DNA of 34,351 nucleotides from Verrucomicrobiota bacterium (lineage in GTDB: Bacteria > Verrucomicrobiota > Verrucomicrobiia > Chthoniobacterales > UBA10450): the NCBI GenBank assembly GCA_003221295.1, contig QHRA01000185.1, positions 1 through 34,351 on the forward strand, given 5' to 3'. A model generated the notes under the pieces. That model did not search any database. It was not told where the DNA came from and saw only the letters and a program-made list of their open reading frames with translations. The position numbers and the translations under genes are program-made. The first letter of the stretch is position 1, and every line of letters begins with the position of its first letter. Positions 25,194 to 33,036 of this stretch are shown piece after piece.

Positions 25194-25817
25194 ATGAGCG
25201 TTCTTTTTTTCAAGAGGTTCCTGAAACGACCGTTCCAAATCGCCTCGATCATGCCCAGCTCGCGGGCGCTGGTCGAGCGAGTGGCGAGCAAAATCGATTT
25301 TGATCGAGCGCGCGTGATCGCTGAGTACGGGCCGGGTGAAGGAGTGCATTCGCGTGCCCTGGCGCAACGGATGCGACCGAATGCACAGTTACTTTTATTT
25401 GAGCTTGATCCGCACTTTTCGCGCGACCTGGCCCGACAATTCACGGGCGACCCGCGCGTGCGAGTGATCAACGCCAACGCCGCGACCATTCGTTCGGAAC
25501 TGACGCAACGAGGTATCGCCTACTGCGATTACATTATCTCAGGAATTCCTTTCAGTATTTTGGAGATCGAAAAGAAACGCAATCTCCTGCGGCAAACGCA
25601 TGATGCTCTCGCCCCGGGCGGCGCGTTCATCATTTATCAAGTGACAAACGAACTGCGCCAGCACGCAACCGATTTTGCGCCTGAGTCCGAGTCCGAATAT
25701 TTCCTGCAAAATATTCCGCCAATGTTCATCACCGTTTTCCGTAAAGCGGGCGAGCTTAATGGAAATGGCGCGATCGATCCTGCCGAATCGCGGTTTTCCT
25801 CGAACTACGCGCGATGA
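25194..25817 (+). CDS. PmtA-like class I methyltransferase
   Basis: The 207-residue protein has the start typical of phospholipid N-methyltransferases (FFKRFLKRPFQIASIMPSSRALVERV), the SAM motif VIAEYGPGEGVHS, the acidic strand end LLFELDPH, and the segment IISGIPFSIL corresponding to the SGLPF motif. Such enzymes methylate phosphatidylethanolamine towards phosphatidylcholine at the inner membrane; rRNA dimethylases share the fold, so the substrate is not certain. Its stop overlaps the fumarase start (ATGA). Nearby phospholipid genes at 22-24 kb fit a lipid role. Confidence 0.75.
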   Translation: MSVLFFKRFLKRPFQIASIMPSSRALVERVASKIDFDRARVIAEYGPGEGVHSRALAQRMRPNAQLLLFELDPHFSRDLARQFTGDPRVRVINANAATIRSELTQRGIAYCDYIISGIPFSILEIEKKRNLLRQTHDALAPGGAFIIYQVTNELRQHATDFAPESESEYFLQNIPPMFITVFRKAGELNGNGAIDPAESRFSSNYAR

Positions 25818-27232
25818 AAAGCGTAGATACGCGCATCGAAAAAGATTCGATGGGCGAGATGGCCGTGCCGAAAGACGCCCTTTATGGCGCGTCGACCCAG
25901 CGTGCAGTCTTGAATTTTCCGGTGAGCGGTTATCGATTCAACCGCCCCTTCATTCGTGCGCTCGGCTTGATCAAATGGGGCGCGGCCCAGGCCAATCACG
26001 ATCTTGGTCTACTCGACGCCCATCGTTCCGCCCTCATCGTGCAGGCGGCGGAAGAGGTGATCGAGGGCAAACTCGACCAGCATTTCCCGCTCGACATTTT
26101 TCAGACTGGGTCCGGCACAAGCACAAACACGAACGCAAATGAGGTAATCGCCAATCGTTGCGCGCAACTGGCCGGCAAGCCGATCGGTTCGCGCGAGCCG
26201 GTCCACCCGAACGATCATGTCAACATGGGGCAGTCGAGTAACGACGTCATTCCGTCGGCGATTCACGTGAGCGCGGCGGAACAATTGCAAGACTGTTTGC
26301 TGCCGGCGCTGGAAAAATTAAGGAGTGCGCTTTCGGGCAAGGCGAAAGAATTTCACCACATCATCAAGATCGGCCGCACCCATCTGATGGACGCCACGCC
26401 GGTGCGGCTGGGCCAGGAATTCGCTGGTTACGCCCAGCAGGTGGCATATGGAAAAACGCGCGCCGAAAAAGCGATCGAGGTTTTGCGCGAGCTCGCGCTC
26501 GGCGGGACGGCAGTGGGCACGGGACTGAATCGGCATCCGGATTTTCCGGCGAAGGTGATGCGGCATTTGCATCAGCGCACCGGGATCGAATTTTTCGAAG
26601 CACGCGATCATTTCGAAGCACAAGGCGGCAAGGACGCCGTAGTGGAAGCGAGCGGTCAGTTAAAAACGATTGCCACCAGTCTATTCAAGATCGCCAACGA
26701 CATTCGTTGGCTCGGCAGCGGGCCCCGCTGCGGTATTAGCGAAATTCGATTACCGGCGACGCAACCGGGCAGCTCGATCATGCCCGGGAAAGTGAACCCG
26801 GTCTTGTGCGAATCGATGATGATGGTGTGCGCGCAGGTTTTTGGAAATGACGCTGTCGTCACCTGGGCGGGTGCGAATGGAAATTTCGAGCTGAACGTGA
26901 TGATGCCAGTGATGGCGCACAACATTCTGGAATCGATCCGGCTGCTCGGAAACGCGGCCGACGCTTTCACCGAAAAATGTGTGGTGGGGATTGAAGCGAA
27001 CGAAGAACGTTGTCGCGAACTGGTCGAGCTCTCGATGGCGATGGTGACGAGTCTGGCGCCGAAGATCGGCTACGATCGCGCAGCCGAGATCGCCAAGGAA
27101 AGCGCGCGAACCGGCAAAACGGTGCGAGAAATTTGCCGGGAGAAAAAGGTGCTGGGGGAAAACGAACTTGAGGGCACACTCGATCCGGTGGCGATGACGC
27201 AACCGGGCGGGACCGGATCTGGCGGCGGCTAA
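25814..27232 (+). CDS. fumC: Fumarate hydratase class II
   Basis: The 472-residue protein carries the superfamily signature GSSIMPGKVNP and the FumC segments FQTGSGTSTNTNANEVIANR, NMGQSSNDVIPSAIHV and GRTHLMDATPVRLGQEF, so it is the iron-free class II fumarase of the citric acid cycle (fumarate plus water to malate), active as a cytoplasmic tetramer. It begins inside the upstream methyltransferase stop (ATGA), an unusual pairing with a housekeeping enzyme. The end has a GTGSGGG tail. The related aspartase is excluded by the overall match to FumC motifs, though I judged this by eye. Confidence 0.95.
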   Translation: MKSVDTRIEKDSMGEMAVPKDALYGASTQRAVLNFPVSGYRFNRPFIRALGLIKWGAAQANHDLGLLDAHRSALIVQAAEEVIEGKLDQHFPLDIFQTGSGTSTNTNANEVIANRCAQLAGKPIGSREPVHPNDHVNMGQSSNDVIPSAIHVSAAEQLQDCLLPALEKLRSALSGKAKEFHHIIKIGRTHLMDATPVRLGQEFAGYAQQVAYGKTRAEKAIEVLRELALGGTAVGTGLNRHPDFPAKVMRHLHQRTGIEFFEARDHFEAQGGKDAVVEASGQLKTIATSLFKIANDIRWLGSGPRCGISEIRLPATQPGSSIMPGKVNPVLCESMMMVCAQVFGNDAVVTWAGANGNFELNVMMPVMAHNILESIRLLGNAADAFTEKCVVGIEANEERCRELVELSMAMVTSLAPKIGYDRAAEIAKESARTGKTVREICREKKVLGENELEGTLDPVAMTQPGGTGSGGG

Positions 27233-27235
27233 AAA

Positions 27236-27739
27236 ATGCGCGCGGGTTTGTGCTTGGCCGGCGTGATCGTTAGCCTGCTGACGATCTCATTGTTCGCCGC
27301 GGAGAAACCGATTGATGTTTCGGCGATCATTCCGAAAGCGGAGGCCGAGAAAATTCTGGGCGAGCCAGTGCGAAAGCCCAGTCCGCTGAATGTCAATGGC
27401 AAGGACGGCTATTATTCGAAATGCAATTACTACGGCACGAAATCCGTCCGCTCGCTTCTGTTGCGGCTTCGCCAGGCAACTGAAGGCAGTGTCGATGCAT
27501 TAACCGAATTTGATCAGATCGCGTCCAGTGGCGGGAAAATGAAAGTGATCGAGGGCCTGGGCGACAAAGCGGGCATGTTCAATGGCGCGCCAGAGAATGG
27601 ATTACCCCCTAACGTGATCATGCTTTACGTCGTCAAGGGAAGGTCATTCATCACCATCGGCATTGGCGGAATGGCAGATGAAGTCGCAGCGCTGGAAAAA
27701 GCGAAACAAGTCGCGGAGAAAATTCTGGCGCAATTGTAG
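27236..27739 (+). CDS. Secreted hypothetical protein
   Basis: A signal peptide (MRAGLCLAGVIVSLLTISLFAAE) is followed by a roughly 140-residue domain: VSAIIPKAEAEKILGEPVRKPSP, then YYSKCNYYGTKSVRSLLLRLRQA and VIEGLGDKAGMFNG. The pattern of an early helix ending in ILGEPV and a single conserved-looking Cys-Tyr region is seen in lipoprotein-like DUF3558-type proteins, but I cannot assign it. It starts three bases after fumC, so it is likely cotranscribed. Confidence 0.7.
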   Translation: MRAGLCLAGVIVSLLTISLFAAEKPIDVSAIIPKAEAEKILGEPVRKPSPLNVNGKDGYYSKCNYYGTKSVRSLLLRLRQATEGSVDALTEFDQIASSGGKMKVIEGLGDKAGMFNGAPENGLPPNVIMLYVVKGRSFITIGIGGMADEVAALEKAKQVAEKILAQL

Positions 27740-27795
27740 GTGGTAGCCGCGGAGTACTCGGATGACCATCGGTAAGAGGAGCCTCGAAAGGCTCA

Positions 27796-27872
27796 GTGGC
27801 TCGACGGAGTCTCGCCCTACTAACGCGTCCTCGCCTAGATTTCACTGGTAGGGCAACGCGCTGCGGAGCCGC
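27796..27872. repeat. Imperfect palindromic intergenic repeat
   Basis: Arms of about 27 bases face each other: GGCTCGACGGAGTCTCGCCC with TACTA at 27796-27822, and TGGTAGGGCAACGCGCTGCG with GAGCCGC at 27846-27872. They match after complementing in the GGCTC and GCCCTAC blocks. A separate small hairpin (GAGCCT-CGAA-AGGCTC, 27779-27794) lies just before. Confidence 0.6.
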
Positions 27873-27924
27873 AACGAAGCTCGATGGTTGTGTCCAACGC
27901 CCACGGGTTTAACGTCTCAGCGTC

Positions 27925-28302
27925 ATGGTAGCGAACGTTCACGGCCCGCAGTTTTCCGGCGGCGCCAACATCGCGATCAAATGCCCGGCCCACACGTACG
28001 AACAGACGGTTGCCTTTTATCGCGACACCCTGGCATTGCCTTTGATTGAAGAGGAAGCGGACGGTTGCATATTCCAGTTCGGGCCGAACCGGCTCTGGAT
28101 CGATCTGGTTCCGAACCTGAGCCAACCTGATGTCTGGCTCGAATTGGAAACGAATGACACTGAAGCGGCTGCATCATTTTTGAAAGTGAACGGCATCCCG
28201 CGCCGCGACGAAGTAGAGCAATTACGCGAGGATTTTGACGGCTTCTTCATCTCCGCGCCCAACGGCGTCATCCATCTTGTAATCGGTCACGAGGAGGCGT
28301 GA
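27925..28302 (+). CDS. VOC (glyoxalase/bleomycin-resistance) family protein
   Basis: The 125-residue protein has the paired beta-alpha-beta-beta-beta layout of the vicinal oxygen chelate fold: NIAIKCPAHTYEQTVAFYRDTLALPLIEEE at the first module and WLELETNDTEAAASFLKVNGIP then FDGFFISAPNGVIHLV in the second. Metal-binding residues are not unambiguous, and the substrate is unknown. It is followed by a palindromic repeat. Confidence 0.8.
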   Translation: MVANVHGPQFSGGANIAIKCPAHTYEQTVAFYRDTLALPLIEEEADGCIFQFGPNRLWIDLVPNLSQPDVWLELETNDTEAAASFLKVNGIPRRDEVEQLREDFDGFFISAPNGVIHLVIGHEEA

Positions 28303-28312
28303 CGGCGAGGCT

Positions 28313-28371
28313 GGAGGGACGACCGCCCTGTCGTCCCAAGAAGATTGGGACCCGACAGAGCACGTCCCTCC
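28313..28371. repeat. Palindromic intergenic repeat
   Basis: GGAGGGACGACCGCCCTGTC with GTCCCAA (28313-28339) and the facing TGGGACCCGACAGAGCACGT with CCCTCC (28346-28371) form a near-complete hairpin with a six-base loop. It lies between the convergent VOC gene and the GNAT relic, at the ends of both. Confidence 0.7.
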
Positions 28372-28372
28372 A

Positions 28373-28720
28373 TCAGATATGGCGTCCAAAGATCGTTAGG
28401 TCTCTGGGCGTTTCGTCAACGCGGGCGACGCCAGGGAGAAGGCCCCAGCGCTCAAAGCCGGCGGCGCGGAAAAGCGCGATGCTCGGCTGGTTGTGGCCAA
28501 AAATTAATCCGACAAGCGAGTGAATTCCCAGTTGCGGGCCGTGCGCGATCGCTTCCTGCAACAGTCTCTTGCCAACGCCGCGGCGCTGCCGCACGTCCGG
28601 GTGCAGCATCGATTCGCGTTTACCGAGTCTGCGCAATCGGCGATAGATCGGTTGATGGCGGTAATTCATCAGCGCTTCGGTAAGCGAAAGGCTCTCGTGA
28701 TAAAGTGCCGTAGTACTCAT
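28373..28720 (-). CDS. Chimeric acetyltransferase relic (GNAT C-half)
   Basis: The 115-residue frame joins two pieces that also occur in the neighbouring GNAT-methyltransferase fusion. Residues 1-43 (LTEALMNYRHQPIYRRL..., SMLHPDV) resemble the start of its methyltransferase domain (LMQYRQQPVHGEL..., SMLHLDV). Residues 44-115 (RQRRGVGKRLLQEAIAHGPQLGI onward, to FGRHI) match its GNAT half, including the acetyl-CoA-binding QRRGVG loop. The N-terminal GNAT substrate half is absent. It looks like the product of a deletion between two tandem fusion copies. It may be nonfunctional, or a truncated acetyltransferase. It begins 18 bases after the fusion gene stop on the same strand. Confidence 0.7.
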   Translation of the reverse strand: MSTTALYHESLSLTEALMNYRHQPIYRRLRRLGKRESMLHPDVRQRRGVGKRLLQEAIAHGPQLGIHSLVGLIFGHNQPSIALFRAAGFERWGLLPGVARVDETPRDLTIFGRHI

Positions 28721-28738
28721 TCTATGGCGCGTGCCGAT

Positions 28739-29968
28739 CTATAATTTGGTTCCGCGCCAGCGACCAATCCAGGTGCTCCAGCCATAGAACCCGAGCGGCT
28801 CCAGCAGGCCGGATGCAGCTAACGCCTCCACATCAGCGCGCGCTGCTGCAATTTTCTCACCCGGACCGTAGTAGTCATCGATGACCATCCAGCAGTCCGC
28901 CGCGAGTTTGTCGCGATAGCAGTCGATGTCGCGCCCTTTGGCCGCGTCGGCATCTAGGATGAGCAAACCAATCTCCTCGCGACCGAGCTTTTGATTCACG
29001 GCCGCGACTGTCGCCGGATCGCCCGAGCGGCCCGCAATTAGTGTAACCAGATCAGCAACGCGCGCCCTTGCGAGATTGCGCTTCAGGTCGCGCAGAATGT
29101 TGCCCGTGCCCAGATGCTCGTGTTCCAAAATCCCGCCTTGTTCGACTGTAATCAGTGTTTTCCGTTTGCCGGACTCGCGAATGCCGCGCGCGGCAGCGAT
29201 TGTCGCTCCGCCGAGACAAGCGCCAATCTCCAGAATCTGTCCCGAACATATCGTTGCGAAATGATAGATGAGGATGAGCACATCGAGATGGAGCATCGAG
29301 TATCGTTTCCGAATTTTGTCGAGCTCGCCGTGGACGGGCTGCTGTCGGTACTGCATGAGCGTGTGCATCAACTCGAAGACGTCATGTAACTGCGCATCCG
29401 GCCTCATGACTATGGCGCCAGGACGGTGCGTGTCGTGATGCCGGCCCATAATAACGAGATCGCGCTCGATGTTATCTGCGCGGGCAACACGGGGAAGAGA
29501 TCCCCAGCGGGCGAACCCCAACCGCTCGAACAATCGCACACTCGCTGCATTGTCTGCGAAGATCAGCCCCACCATTGCCCTGATGCCGAGGTGCGAGGCA
29601 TGCGTGATGGCGTGTTCAAGCAATCGTCGAGCGACACCGCGCCGTTGAAAGTTTTCATCAACGTACACGCTCAGCTCGACCGTGGCACGATAAGCGCAAC
29701 GCGGCAGAAATGGTTTGCAACTGAGCCAACCAGCCACGTGCCCCTCGATTTCCGCGACCCAAAGCGGAAAACCACTGCGTAACCAGGCGCCGCAATGATC
29801 GATTGTGACGAGTTCGAGTTGCGCGGTCGCGTTTCGCCTCGCGATCGCCGCATTGTAAATCTGGGTAATTGCGGCAAGATCAACGTCTCCTGCGTCGCGC
29901 ACGCGAATGTCGGAAGCGACGGTTTCGGAAACCCCATCCCAAATTCGGCAACATCGCTCCTCAAGCAT
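28739..29968 (-). CDS. GNAT acetyltransferase fused to a class I methyltransferase
   Basis: I choose the ATG at 29968 (AAGGTGAT upstream), eight bases inside the previous gene; the track start at 30070 would overlap it by over 100 bases. The 409-residue product has an N-terminal GNAT domain (about 20-180) like phosphinothricin-type acetyltransferases, with IRVRDAGDVDLAAITQIYN and the acetyl-CoA loop FQRRGVARRLLEHAI. A C-terminal Rossmann methyltransferase follows (about 200-409) with ILEIGACLGGATIAAA, LITVEQGG and GLLILDADAA. Such a fusion could modify one small molecule by acetyl and methyl transfer. The methyltransferase gene upstream on the same strand supports a small modification operon; substrates are unknown. 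Confidence 0.8.
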   Translation of the reverse strand: MLEERCCRIWDGVSETVASDIRVRDAGDVDLAAITQIYNAAIARRNATAQLELVTIDHCGAWLRSGFPLWVAEIEGHVAGWLSCKPFLPRCAYRATVELSVYVDENFQRRGVARRLLEHAITHASHLGIRAMVGLIFADNAASVRLFERLGFARWGSLPRVARADNIERDLVIMGRHHDTHRPGAIVMRPDAQLHDVFELMHTLMQYRQQPVHGELDKIRKRYSMLHLDVLILIYHFATICSGQILEIGACLGGATIAAARGIRESGKRKTLITVEQGGILEHEHLGTGNILRDLKRNLARARVADLVTLIAGRSGDPATVAAVNQKLGREEIGLLILDADAAKGRDIDCYRDKLAADCWMVIDDYYGPGEKIAAARADVEALAASGLLEPLGFYGWSTWIGRWRGTKL

Positions 29969-30689
29969 TCGCGGGATCACCTTTTTTGATCGTAAAGCCG
30001 ATGTACCCCCAGCGGCCCCATTCTTCATGCTCACTGCGCGATCGATCCAAGAGACCGGTTTTTTTGTCATGGGCGTATCTCTCGGTCACGAACTTTGCAA
30101 ACGCAGCGTTCATGTGCACGTCGTGCGAAACGAGTAGCCCGCCGTTGCTGAGCCGGCGCCAGAATTCACGAAATTCCCACCGCATGTGCCAATAGGTGTG
30201 CCCGCTGTCGTGCAGGAACATGTCGATTTTGGCCGGTAATTTTTCGGTGCGCACAATGTCTTCTACTCTTCCACGCAGCGGCACTAGCGAGTGACGCAGG
30301 TCATCAGGGACCAGGGCCCAGTGTTCGCAATTTTCGTCTGATTCGATGCTGTAAAGCCTGGCGTTGACCATGTTTGCATCTGCGAGCGCTTTCAGAATGA
30401 ATGTCGCCGATAAACCGACGAAGCCACCCGTTTCCACAATCACGCTCGGTCGATGCCAGCGGGTTAGCGCGTAGAGTGTGGCGCAATCGAGCGCTGCCAT
30501 CAGTCCGTGGCTGCCGTGCGCCGTGCGTCTGCGCATCACTTCAGCCATGAAATCGCTGGTCCGCATTTCGGCCGCGAAGCTGGCCACGTCATCCCAAACA
30601 TCATATAACGGCAGTGGCCACGACTCGAGCGGCGGCGTTCCTTTGCCGCGAGGGGACCAGATACGTGAAAGCAAATGTCTTTGGCTCAC
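29961..30689 (-). CDS. Class I SAM methyltransferase (Methyltransf_24-like)
   Basis: The 242-residue protein has SAM-binding VIVETGGFVGLSATFI, the acidic LYSIESDENCEHW, then KIDMFLHDSGHTYWHMRWEF and GGLLVSHDVHMNAAF, the DSGH/HD pattern of the Methyltransf_24 group found in sugar and polysaccharide modification loci. It is cytoplasmic, without signal or membrane segments. The next gene's start lies within its last codons, so the two are coupled. The acceptor is unknown. Confidence 0.78.
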   Translation of the reverse strand: MSQRHLLSRIWSPRGKGTPPLESWPLPLYDVWDDVASFAAEMRTSDFMAEVMRRRTAHGSHGLMAALDCATLYALTRWHRPSVIVETGGFVGLSATFILKALADANMVNARLYSIESDENCEHWALVPDDLRHSLVPLRGRVEDIVRTEKLPAKIDMFLHDSGHTYWHMRWEFREFWRRLSNGGLLVSHDVHMNAAFAKFVTERYAHDKKTGLLDRSRSEHEEWGRWGYIGFTIKKGDPANA

Positions 30690-30841
30690 GGGAATTGCGA
30701 CCTGAACGTTCGCTGCCGCTTTCGTGGAAGCGAATCTTTTATTTGGCGCGCGCAGTATAGGCCTGCAGTTTGTGCGCCCGGCTTTTTAACCCGCTTTCAG
30801 CACCCTGGTAGTTTCAGCGTCGGCTTCGAGTTCGAATTTGC

Positions 30842-31699
30842 TCACTGCAGGCTTCGACCACCGCTACAGAAGAGCACGTCCTCGAAGCTAGGCTGGAAAT
30901 CATCGCGCGATGTTTCGCCGATGTGAAACCGTGGACTGATGGCGTTTTGCAGAGCGCAAAATATTTCCAGATCGGCGCGACTATTGTGCTGCAGTTGGGT
31001 ACGAACCACCCCAGCAGCGAGCTCGGGCGTATTGCAGTCGCGCGAAAGATGGCCGAGAACGACGCGCTCAATTTTTCCCGGCAACAATTGTTCGATTACG
31101 CTAGCCGCCGCCGGATTGGAAAGATGACCGTGGCGCGACATGATCCGTTGCTTCACCGGCCAGGGCCGATGCGGATCGCTCTGCAAAAGCTTTTCGTCGT
31201 GGTTGGTTTCGATGACCAGGGTGTGTACTTGGCGCAGCCGTTCGATTAACATTTTGGTGGGATAGCCGAGATCGGTGATGAAACCGAGCCCGCGATTGCC
31301 GGCGTGGAAAGCATAGCCGACCGGCTCGACGGCATCGTGTGGGACGGGAAAACTTTGGACCAAAATATCGCAGATAGTGAATTCGGTACCGGTGCGAAAA
31401 ATTCGCCAGTTTTTGTGCTCGCCCAGCCCGAAGCAACGAATGGCCTCGGCCGTTTGCGCGTTGCAATAAATCGGAAAGGCAAATTTCCGGCAAAGCACCT
31501 CCAACCCGCAAACGTGATCGCCATGCTCATGAGTGAGAAGCAATCCATCGAGTTGTTCGGGGGCGACGCCGCATTGCTCAAGCCGGACGACGATCTGGCG
31601 CGCGCTCAGTCCGCCATCGATCAAAATCCGGCAGTGATCGGTGGAAACGAGAGCGCTATTCCCGGCGCTGCCGCTGCCGAGCATGGTCAAGCTGAACAC
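30842..31699 (-). CDS. WalJ/YycJ-like MBL-fold metallo-hydrolase
   Basis: The 285-residue protein has the metallo-beta-lactamase metal motif LLLTHEHGDHVCGL, an N-terminal MLGSGSAGNSALV strand-loop and downstream metal-site segments FITDLGYP, VIETNHDEKLL and VVLGHLSRDCNTPE, in the order of YycJ/WalJ proteins. These are cytoplasmic Zn/Mn-dependent phosphodiesterases, with proposed 5'-3' exonuclease or DNA-repair roles. There is no close partner gene. It is followed by about 150 bases before the next minus-strand gene start. Confidence 0.88.
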   Translation of the reverse strand: MFSLTMLGSGSAGNSALVSTDHCRILIDGGLSARQIVVRLEQCGVAPEQLDGLLLTHEHGDHVCGLEVLCRKFAFPIYCNAQTAEAIRCFGLGEHKNWRIFRTGTEFTICDILVQSFPVPHDAVEPVGYAFHAGNRGLGFITDLGYPTKMLIERLRQVHTLVIETNHDEKLLQSDPHRPWPVKQRIMSRHGHLSNPAAASVIEQLLPGKIERVVLGHLSRDCNTPELAAGVVRTQLQHNSRADLEIFCALQNAISPRFHIGETSRDDFQPSFEDVLFCSGGRSLQ

Positions 31700-31752
31700 G
31701 GCTGATGTTTAACGGAATGGAATCGTGTTCACAAATGGAAACAGCAAAAAAC

Positions 31753-31828
31753 TGGAGTGGTGGAGCAATGGAGTGCTGGAGTATTGATTTTTTACATCAC
31801 TCCAACACTCCACTGCTCCATTCCGGCA
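31753..31828. repeat. Long imperfect hairpin repeat (GGAGTG-rich)
   Basis: A 30-base arm built of repeated TGGAG/TGGAGTG units (TGGAGCAATGGAGTGCTGGA in its core, 31753-31782) faces a matching arm (31799-31828) across a 16-base AT-rich loop. About seven positions mismatch. It begins one base after the stop codon of the next minus-strand gene. Confidence 0.7.
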
Positions 31829-31829
31829 C

Positions 31830-32882
31830 TCACGTCTTCGATAGCCCGGTCCGGGCGCAATGGAGAATGATGCGGGCGAATGGAGTCGGAATGAATAGTT
31901 TCGCGTTTTCCTGCTCTTCGTAGCGATCAACGTTCTTTCGGCCGTCCCTCGTCCGGACGCGTTGATACATCTGCGTCTCGATCAGGATGACGTTGCCTTG
32001 CCGCTTTGATATTGCTTGCACCCGCACGGTATCGCTGGCCCGCATTCGTGCGTTAATGAAATTATAAGTGCTCCAGGTAGCCGCGGCGAGGGCCGCCGCA
32101 GATTTCCAGCGGCCTTTCGGATCTTCGTCAACAAGCTGAATGGCGACGACCTTATTGGCGGTGTCGGTCAGCAGATACAAGCGATTAAAGTGTCCTTCGA
32201 AGGCACCATCATAGCCTATGTAGTACATCGAGTTTTTTGGAAAACCTGGCGTCGCCACCGGTACTCTTGAGGAAACGCTGTGCGCGAGACTGAGAACGGT
32301 GGCAGCTTGTTCAGAATCCATCAGATAGGTGACGCCGTTGTAGATTTTTGTGCCGACGCCACTCAGATCGACCCCTTCACTACAGTGGGGCGACAAAAGT
32401 GATTGCAGCTCGCGCATGCTAATGTCGCCGCCTTGCATGCGGGAGTCGTAGCCTGGCTGGAGCGAAACTTGTAATTGTGTGCCAGGCGTTGTGGAACGAA
32501 CCGCAGCAGGCTTGGTTGGAACAATCGGCGGAGTCTCGGAAGCAGCATCCGGCAGCTCGGCCGTAGCGCCCTCAAACCGAGCGGCACCGATGGGGATGGT
32601 CTGCAATTCGCCCATATAATTTACGCGGACGGAAGTAGTATCGCTCGAGACGACCGGAAGTTTCATTCCCGCCGGCAAAACGGTTTCGCCATAAGCGATC
32701 TTTACCTTCACCGGCTGGGTCAACACCACGAAGCGGAGGGAGGACGGAGATGTTGAAGGGTTAGGAACCTGAACTGGGGGTGGTGCAGCAGCGATTGAAT
32801 TTCCGCTCAGGCCAAATACGGCGCCAGTAGCGGTCAACAGCAATGTTTTCCGCAACCTGCCGAGCATGATCGAACTGAGCAT
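31830..32882 (-). CDS. Secreted hypothetical protein
   Basis: The 350-residue protein has a signal-peptide-like N-terminus (RKTLLLTATGAVFGLSGNSIAAA), a Pro/Ser-rich linker, a short SH3-like strand region (FVVLTQPVKVKIAYGETVLPAGMKLPVVSSD), and a second half with ISMRELQSLLSPHCSEGVDLS and MYYIGYDGAFEGHFNRLYLLTD. I recognise no catalytic motif. The layout suggests an exported, perhaps envelope-associated protein. The 3' end abuts a long hairpin repeat. Confidence 0.72.
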   Translation of the reverse strand: MLSSIMLGRLRKTLLLTATGAVFGLSGNSIAAAPPPVQVPNPSTSPSSLRFVVLTQPVKVKIAYGETVLPAGMKLPVVSSDTTSVRVNYMGELQTIPIGAARFEGATAELPDAASETPPIVPTKPAAVRSTTPGTQLQVSLQPGYDSRMQGGDISMRELQSLLSPHCSEGVDLSGVGTKIYNGVTYLMDSEQAATVLSLAHSVSSRVPVATPGFPKNSMYYIGYDGAFEGHFNRLYLLTDTANKVVAIQLVDEDPKGRWKSAAALAAATWSTYNFINARMRASDTVRVQAISKRQGNVILIETQMYQRVRTRDGRKNVDRYEEQENAKLFIPTPFARIILHCARTGLSKT

Positions 32883-32944
32883 GCGCGATGTTTAGCGAAA
32901 CGGGATTGCGTGCACAAATAGAAACGCGGTTGCAAAAGGCGTAA

Positions 32945-33029
32945 GGCATCCCGAGCGCAGCCGAGGGATCCAGCTGCGAAACCTTAAAGGTAACTTCAAC
33001 GGGATCCCTCGACCTGGCTCGGGATGACC
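32945..33029. repeat. Palindromic ATCCCGAG-type repeat
   Basis: Facing arms at 32945-32971 and 33001-33029 share the blocks ATCCCGAGC and CGAGGGATCC with their complements, with a few mismatches and a roughly 29-base centre. Elements of this appearance are seen scattered in many bacterial genomes. It lies just past the 3' end of the gene ending at 33037. Confidence 0.7.
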
Positions 33030-33036
33030 CTTGAAA

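Noticed and set aside
27779-27794. GAGCCT-CGAA-AGGCTC hairpin as an intrinsic terminator
   Set aside because: No T tract follows on either strand, so I treat it as part of the repeat region.
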